A stretch of 64,000 bases of DNA from UBA4465 sp002292365 (GTDB lineage Bacteria > Bacteroidota > Bacteroidia > Cytophagales > Cyclobacteriaceae): assembly GCA_943788615.1 (NCBI GenBank), contig CALSQY010000002.1:310001-374000 (forward strand). Reading direction: 5' to 3'. Within the stretch, counting starts at the first letter, position 1. Each line of letters starts with the position of its first letter. The notes below the pieces were generated by a model. That model was not told where the DNA came from, made no database searches, and saw only the letters and a list, made by a program, of their open reading frames with translations. A program made the translations under genes and the position numbers. Below are positions 44,701 through 53,679 of this stretch, piece by piece.

Positions 44701-44904
44701 TTTCCTGCGAAAATTTTAGAATCACTAAAAATATCTTCCGGAAGAATGTATATAACAGGTAAAAATTTATGGACTTTAACAAATTATTCGGGCTATGATC
44801 CAGAGGTCAGTCACTTTGGTCAATCGGCCACAGATTTTGGTGCAGATTTGGGTGGTTATCCCAACTCTAAAATGCTTTTAGTAGGCTTAAATTTAGGATT
44901 TTGA
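41773..44904 (+). CDS. SusC/RagA-family TonB-linked outer membrane protein 1
   Basis: The 1043-residue transporter has a signal peptide ending WAQ (about residue 31), a carboxypeptidase-D-regulatory-like domain at 33-107 (VSGTVFDENQEGLPGVNIIL), a TonB-box region ELEEVIVIGYGTRAKRDLTG at 111-130, a plug with GRTAGVTVTQNSGAPGAATS and IRGTSSISAGNEPLYVIDGV, and a 22-strand barrel ending in aromatic GLNLGF. It imports oligosaccharides bound by its SusD lid, using TonB-ExbBD energy. Its ATG overlaps the preceding stop by one base (TAATG), and its TGA overlaps the SusD start by one base (TGATG). Confidence 0.96.
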   Translation: MRLGPRTMNVSFKLSLFGAIILLSNGLIWAQERVVSGTVFDENQEGLPGVNIILKGTTIGTISDYNGSYTVKMPEEGAVLVMSAIGYTIQEITIGARAVIDVTMTVNVEELEEVIVIGYGTRAKRDLTGSVATVSQKELSAIPVISADLALQGRTAGVTVTQNSGAPGAATSIKIRGTSSISAGNEPLYVIDGVPILSSVQDITTGSSKGDQMNPLSTINPNDIVSMEVLKDASAAAIYGARGANGVIIITTKRGKLGALKLELATYQGWQEVRDPYELLNATQFAHFVNESSFNGGLGRIYSNPSSFGEGTDWQDAIFQRAAISSYDMTLTGGSEKVTYGASGSYFQQEGIIVGSDFKRYSTRINVDAQITRKLKFQNTLLASHVRSMKVMTDDNSAFDGGSITAALSFNPMLPIKFENGNYVDKNYQVSDEGAIILSDSKLQPLNGNANPLLKNLESPSEDRLSRIVENMSVTLQVSEKLMAKVSLGVDFSTSREDQFTPSLSRSGGDAFGSSGTNSNLTILNENTLSYSSKFGIHDLDAVIGYTAQKSELSRMTTNAIRFDNEMLGYYDLSLGEGVSLNSNQSEYTFLSFLGRINYILMDKYLFTITARRDGSSKFGANEKWGFFPSGSLAWRISDENFIQALHFFDDFKLRIGYGVVGNESIGPYTSLSPLINNVTSFSESLAFGYEPFFLSNADLKWESTSQLNIGLDLSFFDARVNINTDVYSKRTTDLLLTTLVPLYTGFGSVLGNLGDLKNEGFEFSVTSNNLVKKFKWNTSFNFSANKNTILSLGDRDSIPNSAGPFTNESWAILVEGQEVGTFYGYEFDGIVQLDDNLDAIPKFAGETLQPGNRYYRDLNNDGIISADKDRTFIGRAQPQFTVGLDNNFSYEGWSLSLFFQGVVGNDIMNFNKFLTERQIPNNNISLEYFANRWTPTNPSNIYPKVTTTAPSQHVSSAQVESGSYLRLRSVSLGYDFPAKILESLKISSGRMYITGKNLWTLTNYSGYDPEVSHFGQSATDFGADLGGYPNSKMLLVGLNLGF

Positions 44905-46385
44905 TGGATCAGAAAAATTTAAATATAACTTTAAAACAGGGATTAAGAGCGATGGGATGGTTATTTTTGATAGTTTTATTTTCAACCTGTCAGGATTCAT
45001 TAGAGGAGGTTCCGAAGGCATTTTTGACCCCTCAAAACTTTTATGAAACAGCTGAGGATGCATTGCTTGCAGTCAATGCTTCTTATGATCACATGGCGAG
45101 TGGGACCAGTAACCGTGATTTTGGTGGAGTTTATTTTAATAACTATTGGGTTGTACAGGCGCTGGCTTCGGATGAAGGATATGCCTCAGGAGCCAATAAT
45201 CCACAATATTCATTGCCTTTGACGAATTTTACCTGGGATGCTAATAATGGCTACTTAGAGGATGTGTGGGAAGACCTTTACAAGACCATCAATGTAACTA
45301 ATATTGCACTCCAACAAATACCAATCATAGAAATGGATGAAGACCTAAAAAATAGATTTTTGGGAGAATGTCATTTCATTAGAGGGCTGATGTATTTTGA
45401 ATTGGTAAGGATGTTTGGAGATGTTCCGTTATCACTCGAACCAACCGTTGATTTATCTACTATATCTATCAGTAGGACTGCTGTTGCTGAGGTTTATGCC
45501 CAAATAATTATTGATTTGGAGCTTGCACGCGATCAGTTGCCATGGGCATATTATGGTGTGGACATGGGAAGGGCAACCAGAGGGGCAGCGGGAGGCTATT
45601 TAACTAAGGTATATTTGACCCTTGGGGAATGGCAAAATGCGATTGATGAGGCAAATGAGATCATTCAATCAGGAGTGCACGAGTTGATGCCCAATTTTGG
45701 AGATATTTTTAAAATTGAAAATAGCAACAATAGTGAGCTTTTGTTTAGTGTCAATTTTACACTTAATAACGATGCTATTTGGGAAACAAGCCAATTCAAT
45801 GTACGGGTCTTGCCAGTAGAATTAAATAAAAATTCTTTGTCTTGGGAATTACCCACTCAATATCTCTATGATTTGTTTGATCCTTCAGACCTGAGAAGAG
45901 ACGTCACCTTCAAAGTGGAATGGACCGATAGCAGTAGTGGTGAAACGTATACATTTGATCCACATATTTTTAAATATTGGGATGAAGCCGCTGAGCCCAA
46001 TGCAAGTAGCTCGAGTAGTGATTTTTTCAATCTTCGTTATGCAGATCTTTTATTGATGAAGGCTGAGGCGTTGAATGAACTTTCAGGTCCGACCAATGAA
46101 GCATTTGAGTTGATCGATCAGGTTCGATCAAGGGCAGGACTTGATGATCTCGATATTACTTTGAATAAAGAGGCGTTTAGAGAAGCTATTCTTTTGGAAA
46201 GGACAAAAGAATTCGTGTTTGAAGGTCACCGGTGGTTCGATCTGGTGCGTACTGGTAAACTGAAAGAAAAAGTATTACTTGCAAAACCTAGCGTAATCGT
46301 AGACATGAGCAGGCATATATTATTTCCAATTCCGCAACGGGAAATAAATGTTAATCCTAACCTCGTTCAAAATCCAGGCTACTGA
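44904..46385 (+). CDS. RagB/SusD-family nutrient-binding lipoprotein 1
   Basis: The 493-residue lipoprotein has a signal ending LFSTCQDSLEEVP with Cys29. The SusD fold is shown by FLTPQNFYETAEDALLAVNA, the TPR-like helices with ECHFIRGLMYFELVRMFGDV, and the C-terminal FNLRYADLLLMKAEALNE and EGHRWFDLVRTGKL. It binds glycans at the cell surface as the lid of SusC1. I use ATG 44904, giving a one-base TGATG overlap with susC1; the TTG three bases earlier is less likely. It is followed by susC2 with the same TGATG junction. Confidence 0.96.
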   Translation: MDQKNLNITLKQGLRAMGWLFLIVLFSTCQDSLEEVPKAFLTPQNFYETAEDALLAVNASYDHMASGTSNRDFGGVYFNNYWVVQALASDEGYASGANNPQYSLPLTNFTWDANNGYLEDVWEDLYKTINVTNIALQQIPIIEMDEDLKNRFLGECHFIRGLMYFELVRMFGDVPLSLEPTVDLSTISISRTAVAEVYAQIIIDLELARDQLPWAYYGVDMGRATRGAAGGYLTKVYLTLGEWQNAIDEANEIIQSGVHELMPNFGDIFKIENSNNSELLFSVNFTLNNDAIWETSQFNVRVLPVELNKNSLSWELPTQYLYDLFDPSDLRRDVTFKVEWTDSSSGETYTFDPHIFKYWDEAAEPNASSSSSDFFNLRYADLLLMKAEALNELSGPTNEAFELIDQVRSRAGLDDLDITLNKEAFREAILLERTKEFVFEGHRWFDLVRTGKLKEKVLLAKPSVIVDMSRHILFPIPQREINVNPNLVQNPGY

Positions 46386-49165
46386 TGAGAACTATATTCA
46401 TATTTTGTTTCAGTTGGATGTCTCTTTGCTTTACTTATGGGCAACTGGATTCGTTATGGGTTGAGCCAACCTCGCTGCCTGTTACTACATTTAATTATTT
46501 GCATCCCGATGAATTACTCATAGGAAAGTTTGCTGGGACATGGGTAACTCAAGCTTCAGGAGCACCAGGGAGTGATTATTCTATAAGAGTTCGTGGTTCG
46601 GGTAGTGTTTTTGGGGGAGCTGAGCCGCTTTATGTAATCAATGGGATTCCACACTATAATACAGCTAATAATTCAGACCACATATATGGTTCTGGAGTAG
46701 ATTTTTTATCATTAATTGACCCTAGCAATATCAAAGAAATTAAGGTTTTGAGCAATGTAGTTGCAACAGCACAATATGGTTCTAGGGGGGCTAATGGGGT
46801 GATTTTAATTGAAACTAAGGACGGAGCCAATGAACCGTTTAGTGTGGATATCCAGACCTTTACCGGTTATCAAAATACCTATAAACTGCCCATATTACTT
46901 GATGGGGGGGGATTTGCTGCATACCAAAATGACGTTGGAGCCAATGAAGGTAATGATCCAATTTATACAAATCCAAGTAATTTTGGAAAAGGGTCTGATT
47001 GGCAGCAGCAATTGTATCGTAAAGCTGCCTTAATTCAAAATTACAGAATCAATCTTAACGTTTCTAATAACAATACCTCTTTCTCAATGTTGGGATCTTA
47101 CTTGAATCAATCAGGCATTGTTAATCACTCAGGACTTAAGCGTTACAATTTACAAGCGCGACTGGCAAGTCAGCCTAATGATCGGTTGTCTTTTAGTTCT
47201 AGTATGGTATTGGCGCGATCTGAAAGTAATTCGGTTTTGACGGATGATCCGGATGGTTTTGGTGTGGTTACAGGTGCATACTTGTTTTCACCCTTGTTAG
47301 GTTCTTCAGATATTTTAAACTATCAGGTCGATAATGATGGATTACCCATGAATGGTAATGATGGAAGGTCTTTAAATTTATTATCATCGCACAAGATTTT
47401 GAATCCCATTGCTTTAAGTCAATATGCCAGTTCTTTCTCAACTATTTCAAGGTTGTTTTGGTCATCTCATATTTCATATGATATTACTGATCGACTTACT
47501 TTTTATACTCAGTTGGGAGTTGACGGGATATTTAATGAAGATTTTTCATATTTCGGGTCCGTACTACAGCCTGAACTATCAGTGGGAGGAATTGGAATGA
47601 ATGCCAAGCAGCAATCTTTTAATTGGTTCAATCAATCATATTTATCTTATCAGGTTACCCATGGTTCAAATGTCCTAAAGGCAAAAATAGGAACAGAGAT
47701 ACAGGGTACTTTGGTTGAACTATTGAGTGGACAGTCGAGGGGGTTTGATAATGAAAAATTGGGGTATTACGCCCTAGGAAGTGGAGCCACTAAAACTATA
47801 GGTTCAAGTTTGGATGAGGCCCAATCGTTTGCAGCTATGGCGAATTTAGATTACAATTTAAGAAGTACTTATGATATTAATTTAATTCTAAGGACCGATG
47901 CGAGTTCGAGATTCGGAGGAGATTTTGTTTTTTTACCTGCCCTTGGATTTAATATGGATTTAAAGGCTGCGGGGGTTCTTTCGGGAGTAGATTGGATATC
48001 TGGAGCCAACTTGTACGCAGGTGCGGGACGCGTGGGAAATCAACAAATACCCTCTTATTTGCGGTTCAGTCAGTTGGATCAAAGCATATTCTATCTAGGA
48101 AACACAGAACTAAAATCCTTTGTACCCACTCGCATAGCCAGCGATCAATTACAAATGGAGATCTCCAATCAATTTGACTTAGGGGGAGACTTCCTAGTCA
48201 GAAATGGATTTATGGGTTCGCTTGAATATTATAATCGAACAACGATCAATGCTTTTATTGAAATGCCAATGCCTTACTACAATGGTGTTGCTAGTTTAGT
48301 TACTAATTCTGGAGTCATCAGAAATTCAGGAATTGAGATGACCGCAGGATTCAAAAATCAAGTGGGAAAATTTGATTGGAATGTCAATGCCAACATTGCA
48401 TTTAATTCAGGAAAAGTAATTTCTGAAGGAAGCTCGCAAATTTTGTATGGAACTGGTGTTTATGGGATGAATGATTGGTTGATTTTTGATGAGGGGGAGG
48501 CTATTGGAGCTATATATGGGTTTGAAATTAATGGGATGGTTACAACAGCAGGTGCGGATATAGCGACACTTGATGGCGAAGTAGCCAAGGCAGGTACGAT
48601 TTCTTATAAAGATCAAAATGAAGATGGTTTGATTGATCATAGTGATCGAGTTGTATTGGGTTCCGTCACTCCAGACTTGATATATGGCTTTTCGACGAAT
48701 ATGAGCCGCTATGGATTTGATTTATCACTTTTATTTCAAGGGGTAGCCGGAAATGAAATTGTCAATTTTAACAAGGTCATATTGAATAATATGAATGGAA
48801 CAGGAAATATATCTGAGGAGGCCTATGAAAATATGTGGAGGGCTACAAATCAACAAGGTGATCTACCCATTTCGACACCAAACGATGGTAAAATTGTAGA
48901 TCAAAGTTTGGTGGAAAATGGTTCATATCTAAGGTTAAAGTATTTCTCAATTGGGTACAATCTACCCAAAAGTCTATTAGAAAAAATTAAGGTTCAGGGC
49001 ATTAATATTTTCATCTCTGGTAATAATATTTTTACTCTTACCAAATACTCTGGCATGAATCCTGATGTGAGTTTATTCAATTCTGAGGCTCAAAATATGG
49101 GTGCTGACTTTGGGGGGTATCCAAGTTCAAAATTATGGTCAGTTGGATTTAAAATAGGTTTATAA
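46385..49165 (+). CDS. SusC-like protein 2 lacking N-terminal extension and TonB box
   Basis: The 926-residue protein has a normal signal peptide (MRTIFIFCFSWMSLCFTYGQ). It then goes after only about 20 residues into the plug (LLIGKFAGTWVTQASGAPGS, IRVRGSGSVFGGAEPLYVIN, YGSRGANGVILIETKDG) and a full SusC barrel that ends SVGFKIGL. The carboxypeptidase-regulatory-like domain and the EEVVVVGYGT-type TonB box seen in SusC1 are both missing. No frameshift is visible, so it appears to be an intact short form. It pairs with SusD2, whose ATG follows its stop directly. It may have a cryptic TonB box (DSLWVEPTSLPVTTF) or work with SusC1. Confidence 0.92.
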   Translation: MRTIFIFCFSWMSLCFTYGQLDSLWVEPTSLPVTTFNYLHPDELLIGKFAGTWVTQASGAPGSDYSIRVRGSGSVFGGAEPLYVINGIPHYNTANNSDHIYGSGVDFLSLIDPSNIKEIKVLSNVVATAQYGSRGANGVILIETKDGANEPFSVDIQTFTGYQNTYKLPILLDGGGFAAYQNDVGANEGNDPIYTNPSNFGKGSDWQQQLYRKAALIQNYRINLNVSNNNTSFSMLGSYLNQSGIVNHSGLKRYNLQARLASQPNDRLSFSSSMVLARSESNSVLTDDPDGFGVVTGAYLFSPLLGSSDILNYQVDNDGLPMNGNDGRSLNLLSSHKILNPIALSQYASSFSTISRLFWSSHISYDITDRLTFYTQLGVDGIFNEDFSYFGSVLQPELSVGGIGMNAKQQSFNWFNQSYLSYQVTHGSNVLKAKIGTEIQGTLVELLSGQSRGFDNEKLGYYALGSGATKTIGSSLDEAQSFAAMANLDYNLRSTYDINLILRTDASSRFGGDFVFLPALGFNMDLKAAGVLSGVDWISGANLYAGAGRVGNQQIPSYLRFSQLDQSIFYLGNTELKSFVPTRIASDQLQMEISNQFDLGGDFLVRNGFMGSLEYYNRTTINAFIEMPMPYYNGVASLVTNSGVIRNSGIEMTAGFKNQVGKFDWNVNANIAFNSGKVISEGSSQILYGTGVYGMNDWLIFDEGEAIGAIYGFEINGMVTTAGADIATLDGEVAKAGTISYKDQNEDGLIDHSDRVVLGSVTPDLIYGFSTNMSRYGFDLSLLFQGVAGNEIVNFNKVILNNMNGTGNISEEAYENMWRATNQQGDLPISTPNDGKIVDQSLVENGSYLRLKYFSIGYNLPKSLLEKIKVQGINIFISGNNIFTLTKYSGMNPDVSLFNSEAQNMGADFGGYPSSKLWSVGFKIGL

Positions 49166-50566
49166 ATGCGTTCATTAACTTATTTCATCGTTTTTTTATT
49201 AATCTTTATAACAGGTTGTAAAGATTTTTTGCAAGAGGAAAATTTGTCCTATTTGGATGAAATTGATTTTTATAAAACTTCTGAGGATGCAGAAAATGCG
49301 CTCAATGCAATTTATAATCTCTTGGATGATCAAGGTGCTTACGGGGCTTCCTACTGGAGAGTAAAAGGGCTGGCGTCAGATGAAGGTTTGTATGAGGGTA
49401 ACTTTTCAGACATTGCGACGCTGGCAAATGCTTCATATGGATCCAGTAATTCAGAAATTAAAAATGTTTGGAGTAGCTTCTACGCTGTCGCCTATGCTTC
49501 CAATATTGTGATTGAAAAAGTCCCGAGCATAGAAATGGATTCTGCTAGAAAAGTCGTGGTTCTGGCGGAAGCTAAATTTTTTCGTGGATTGGTCTATATG
49601 GAACTACAGCGTCTCTTCAATGAGGTGCCCTTGATGCTTGATGCTCCCTTTTCTGATTCTGAGACGTATCTCATGCCCCAGTCGAACAAAGCGTCTATAC
49701 AGCAGCAGGTAGTCACCGACTTGGAGCATGCGGTGACTTCGCTACCGCTTTCAAGTGCTTGGGGTCGACCCAATAGTTATGCAGCAGCTGCATTGTTATC
49801 GCGTATGTATTTTCTGAATCAAGATTATGCTCAAGCCAAAACGTGGGCTATGTTGGTAATCAATTCTACTGCATATTCTTTGGAGTCAGATGTCAATTCT
49901 CTATTTAAAAACCGAAATGATGTTAATAATGAAACCATTTTTGCGATCACACGAAGCGCCAATAATTTGGGTAATATTAATGAAGATTTATTACCTCCAT
50001 CTTTGGGTGGGTCCGGAAATTATAGAGTCCCATCCTCTTTTTTAACTAATTTTGATACACTAGATCGTCGATTAGAAGTTTTCTTGACAGAAGAAGATGA
50101 CAGATATTATGTAACCAAATTCTGGGATGAGATCAATGAATCTGATGGAGGGACTACCTCTGTAGACTTTCCAATCATACGTTTTGCTGATATTTTGTTG
50201 ATGTATGCAGAATGTGAGAATGAAATCAATAATGGACCAACAGCTGAGGCCTATTCAGCAGTCAATTTGGTACGCGCAAGAGCTCGACAAGCCCTTATAA
50301 ATGAGGTACTAGAAGTTAGGGATATCTTACCCGATTTGGTGGGATTAGATTATGATACGTTTGTAGAAGCATTGCATCATGAACGTAAATTAGAATTTTT
50401 ATGGGAAGGACTTAGATGGGCTGATTTGGTAAAAAAAGAGGGGCTCATTGATGCTGTTTCTGAAGTAAAGCCAACTGCAGTTCCTTCAGCGCGAAATTAT
50501 TATTTTCCTATTCCTTTATTCGAGATGGAATTGCATCCGGATTGGTCACAAAATGCAGGTTATTAA
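49166..50566 (+). CDS. RagB/SusD-family nutrient-binding lipoprotein 2
   Basis: The 466-residue lipoprotein has a signal ending FLLIFITGCKDFLQEENLS with Cys18. SusD features are DFYKTSEDAENALNAIYNLL, EAKFFRGLVYMELQRLFNEV, the RFADILLMYAECENE helix and EGLRWADLVKKEGL near the C-terminus. It diverges widely from SusD1, so the two pairs likely bind different parts of the glycan or different ligands. Its ATG follows the susC2 stop with no gap; the isomerase gene follows with eight bases between. Confidence 0.95.
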   Translation: MRSLTYFIVFLLIFITGCKDFLQEENLSYLDEIDFYKTSEDAENALNAIYNLLDDQGAYGASYWRVKGLASDEGLYEGNFSDIATLANASYGSSNSEIKNVWSSFYAVAYASNIVIEKVPSIEMDSARKVVVLAEAKFFRGLVYMELQRLFNEVPLMLDAPFSDSETYLMPQSNKASIQQQVVTDLEHAVTSLPLSSAWGRPNSYAAAALLSRMYFLNQDYAQAKTWAMLVINSTAYSLESDVNSLFKNRNDVNNETIFAITRSANNLGNINEDLLPPSLGGSGNYRVPSSFLTNFDTLDRRLEVFLTEEDDRYYVTKFWDEINESDGGTTSVDFPIIRFADILLMYAECENEINNGPTAEAYSAVNLVRARARQALINEVLEVRDILPDLVGLDYDTFVEALHHERKLEFLWEGLRWADLVKKEGLIDAVSEVKPTAVPSARNYYFPIPLFEMELHPDWSQNAGY

Positions 50567-50574
50567 ATTGTTTC

Positions 50575-52323
50575 GTGACAAATAAATACAAATCAAATTA
50601 TGATAAATCTCCGGTCGTTGTAATAGATGAGCGGGAGGTAATTATTTCTGGGTGGGATCGTATTATTTCAAAAATAAAAGAGGATCAACCTCAAAAGATA
50701 GTAATCGAGTGTTACCATGGGGTAGCTATGAACCTACTTGTTGCGAAATTGAAATTGCACTTCTCCGAGGGTATTATATTCAGCACTGAAAGAGGATTTC
50801 GAAAAGAGACATTGATGAATGAATTCTTACAGCCATTTTTAACTGAAGATAGAATTTTTGGACGAATGTACGATTTGAACTTGGAGGTTTATTTCGATGC
50901 TTCGGAACTCAATAAAATGAGAAAGGAGTGGCATCAGGCCAAGGGCGTGAAAATAGCAATAGGAGTGGGGGCCTCACTTTTGTGCCTCGATCCAGATCTA
51001 TTTATTTATGCGGACATGCCGCGGTGGGAAATTCAAAAGAAATTCAGGAAGGGTATTTTAGGGAATGTTGGTTCGAGCAATGTAGGTGAGGATTTTTTTC
51101 GCTTGTATAAAAGGGCTTATTTCTGTGATTGGAGAGCTTGTGATAGAATGAAGCGAGGGACTTTTTCCTCGTGGGATTTTATTCTAGACACGACCCTTGA
51201 TGAAAAGCCAAAACTGTTACCTGTCAAGAATTTGGTGATGGGATTGGAAAAATGCGTCCAACAGCCGTTTCGCTTGGTACCATTTTTTGATCCAGGCCCT
51301 TGGGGTGGGCAATGGATGAAGGAGGTTTGTGATCTTGATCGTTCAGTGAGCAATTATGCTTGGTGTTTTGATTGTGTTCCTGAGGAAAATAGTTTGCTTT
51401 TAAAATTTGGAACTGAGCATATAGAAATACCAGCTATAAATTTGGTTTTTTTCCAATCAGAAAAACTTTTGGGAACTCACGTTGTCAATCAATTCGGCAA
51501 GGAATTTCCGATACGGTTTGATTTTTTGGACACGATGGGCGGTGGGAATTTGAGCCTACAGGTACATCCTTTAACAGGGTATATTAAAAAACATTTCGGT
51601 ATGGACTATACCCAAGATGAAAGTTATTACTTTCTTGATGCCGGCGAAGATGCTCATGTTTATCTGGGGTTACGTGATGGGATAGACCCTACCACAATGA
51701 TGGCGGATTTGGAAAATGCTCAAAAAGGGGAAATGGTATTTCCTGCAGATAAATATGTAAATAAGTTTAGCGTTAAAAAGCATGATCATATTCTGATACC
51801 AGCAGGAACCATTCATTGTTCAGGTAAAAATTCAATGGTTTTGGAGATCAGTGCGACGCCTTATATTTTCACATTTAAGTTGTGGGATTGGGGAAGACTT
51901 GGTCTTGATGGTTTGCCTCGACCGATTCATCTGGACCATGGAAGAGAAGCGATCCAATGGGACCGAAATACGCATTTTGCTGAAAACGAATTAATCAATG
52001 CTATTGAGATTATCAATGAATCTGATGAGGTTAAGGAAGAGCGTACGGGCTTACATGCGTTAGAGTTTATCGAAACTCGAAGACATTGGTTTTCAACGAA
52101 AGTATCACACCATACCGAGGGAAATTTGAATGTATTAAATTTAATTCAAGGAAACTGTGCATTGGTAGAAAGTCCAACACAGTCATTTGAACCTTTTGAA
52201 GTTCATTTTGCAGAAACTTTCATCATACCGGCTGCCGTGGGCCCCTATGTGATCTCTCCTAGTGGGGATGCCATAGGAAGCCGATGTGCTACTATTAAGG
52301 CGTATATAAGAAATAATATTTAA
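50575..52323 (+). CDS. Class I mannose-6-phosphate isomerase fused to a kinase-like N-terminal domain
   Basis: The 582-residue protein has two parts. Residues about 240-582 form a type I phosphomannose isomerase: the zinc ligands are Q329 and H331 in LSLQVHP, E349 in DESYYFLDAG and H414 in IPAGTIHCSG. It interconverts mannose-6-phosphate and fructose-6-phosphate. Residues about 1-215 resemble a nucleoside-kinase-like domain (VVVIDEREVIISGWDRII, DPDLFIYADMPRWEIQKKFR), but the P-loop position reads IVIECYHGVAMNLL, with no GK(S/T), so ATP use is unlikely. I recall this two-domain form in other Bacteroidota. GTG 50575 is chosen as start; a TTG at 50542 would overlap susD2. Confidence 0.88.
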   Translation: MTNKYKSNYDKSPVVVIDEREVIISGWDRIISKIKEDQPQKIVIECYHGVAMNLLVAKLKLHFSEGIIFSTERGFRKETLMNEFLQPFLTEDRIFGRMYDLNLEVYFDASELNKMRKEWHQAKGVKIAIGVGASLLCLDPDLFIYADMPRWEIQKKFRKGILGNVGSSNVGEDFFRLYKRAYFCDWRACDRMKRGTFSSWDFILDTTLDEKPKLLPVKNLVMGLEKCVQQPFRLVPFFDPGPWGGQWMKEVCDLDRSVSNYAWCFDCVPEENSLLLKFGTEHIEIPAINLVFFQSEKLLGTHVVNQFGKEFPIRFDFLDTMGGGNLSLQVHPLTGYIKKHFGMDYTQDESYYFLDAGEDAHVYLGLRDGIDPTTMMADLENAQKGEMVFPADKYVNKFSVKKHDHILIPAGTIHCSGKNSMVLEISATPYIFTFKLWDWGRLGLDGLPRPIHLDHGREAIQWDRNTHFAENELINAIEIINESDEVKEERTGLHALEFIETRRHWFSTKVSHHTEGNLNVLNLIQGNCALVESPTQSFEPFEVHFAETFIIPAAVGPYVISPSGDAIGSRCATIKAYIRNNI

Positions 52324-52326
52324 ATC

Positions 52327-53679
52327 ATGAATGAGCTATCTAAAGTAAAATACACCTATCTTATTTGTGCAGTGGCTGCCTTTGGTGGTTTATTGTTTGG
52401 TTATGACACTGCAGTCATAGCTGGGGCTATTGGATACTTGCAAGTAAAATTTGAACTAAGTCCGATGCTCACAGGTTGGGCCGCCTCAAGTGCCATTTGG
52501 GGATGCGTATTTGGCGCCCTTTTTTCCGGTGCCCTTAGTGATAAATACGGTCGTAAAAAAGTCTTATTATTATCAGGACTATTATTCACGCTATCGGCTC
52601 TGGGTTCGGCAGTTCCGGACAACTTGACACAGTTTGTGTTGGCAAGATTTATAGGTGGACTTGGCGTGGGTTCGGCCTCCATGTTATCTCCATTATATAT
52701 CTCTGAAATTGCACCTGCTAAAATTCGAGGAATGCTGGTTACCCTTTATCAATTGGCAATCGTGTTTGGTATCAACATCATTTATATCGTCAATTATTTA
52801 ATAGCCAATACGCATGATCAGGTATGGAATGTTCAATTAGGATGGCGATATATGTTGGGATCTGAGGGAATTCCTGCAATTTTATTTTTTATACTTCTTT
52901 TCTTCGTTCCAGAGAGTCCGCGATGGTTGGTAAAAGAGAATAGATCTGATGAGGCCCTTAAAATTTTAAATAAAATTAATAGACCAGAGGAAACCCATCG
53001 AATTTTGAAAGAAATTAAAGAAGCTGTTAATGAGGAAAAGGGTAGTTTTTTAGATCTATTTAAGCCGGGGATTCGAAAGGCGATGGTAGTGGGATCCGTT
53101 TTGGCACTCTTTTCACAAGTTACGGGAATAAATGCCATAATATATTATGCTCCTGAAATCTTCAAACAAGTTGGATTTGGATCTGAATCCGCACTTTTCC
53201 AAACCATGATCATTGGTTTCGTCAATATGCTTTTTACTCTTGTGGCAATACGATTCATAGATTATTGGGGTCGCAGAACTTTATTGATATGGGGGATATC
53301 CGGCATGGTGTCTTGTCTTTTGGGAATGGGCATGTTTTTTTATTTTGAAATCACGAGTGGCTCGCTATTGTTGTTATTCATTTTGGGTTTCATCGCCAGT
53401 TTTGCCAGTTCTTTAGGTCCTATTCCTTGGGTTTTGATTTCTGAAATTTTCCCTACAAAAACAAGAGGAACAGCTATGTCGTTTAGTATTGTTATCTTAT
53501 GGCTGGGGGTTGTTTTAATCACTCAATTTTTCCCTGTTTTACTTTCCTTATTTGGAGGAGCCTTTACCTTTTGGATTTTCATGATTAATGCCTTGATTTT
53601 GTTGATATTTACTTTAATATTTATCCCAGAGACGAAGCAAAAAACATTAGAAGAAATTCAAGAAATATGGAAATCATGA
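52327..53679 (+). CDS. MFS sugar porter (XylE/GLUT-like)
   Basis: The 450-residue, 12-helix sugar/H+ symporter shows all sugar-porter motifs: GGLLFGYDTAVIAGA in helix 1, GALSDKYGRKKVLL, PESPRWLV after helix 6, RFIDYWGRRTLLIWG in the second half, and PETKQKTLEEI at the C-terminus. It moves a monosaccharide, here presumably the hexose released by PUL enzymes, across the inner membrane. It starts four bases after the isomerase gene and its TGA overlaps the GH92 ATG by four bases (ATGA). Confidence 0.94.
   Translation: MNELSKVKYTYLICAVAAFGGLLFGYDTAVIAGAIGYLQVKFELSPMLTGWAASSAIWGCVFGALFSGALSDKYGRKKVLLLSGLLFTLSALGSAVPDNLTQFVLARFIGGLGVGSASMLSPLYISEIAPAKIRGMLVTLYQLAIVFGINIIYIVNYLIANTHDQVWNVQLGWRYMLGSEGIPAILFFILLFFVPESPRWLVKENRSDEALKILNKINRPEETHRILKEIKEAVNEEKGSFLDLFKPGIRKAMVVGSVLALFSQVTGINAIIYYAPEIFKQVGFGSESALFQTMIIGFVNMLFTLVAIRFIDYWGRRTLLIWGISGMVSCLLGMGMFFYFEITSGSLLLLFILGFIASFASSLGPIPWVLISEIFPTKTRGTAMSFSIVILWLGVVLITQFFPVLLSLFGGAFTFWIFMINALILLIFTLIFIPETKQKTLEEIQEIWKS

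Noticed and set aside
50575..51220. Active kinase domain in the isomerase protein
   Set aside because: The P-loop lysine and glycines are missing, so catalysis of phosphotransfer is not supported.
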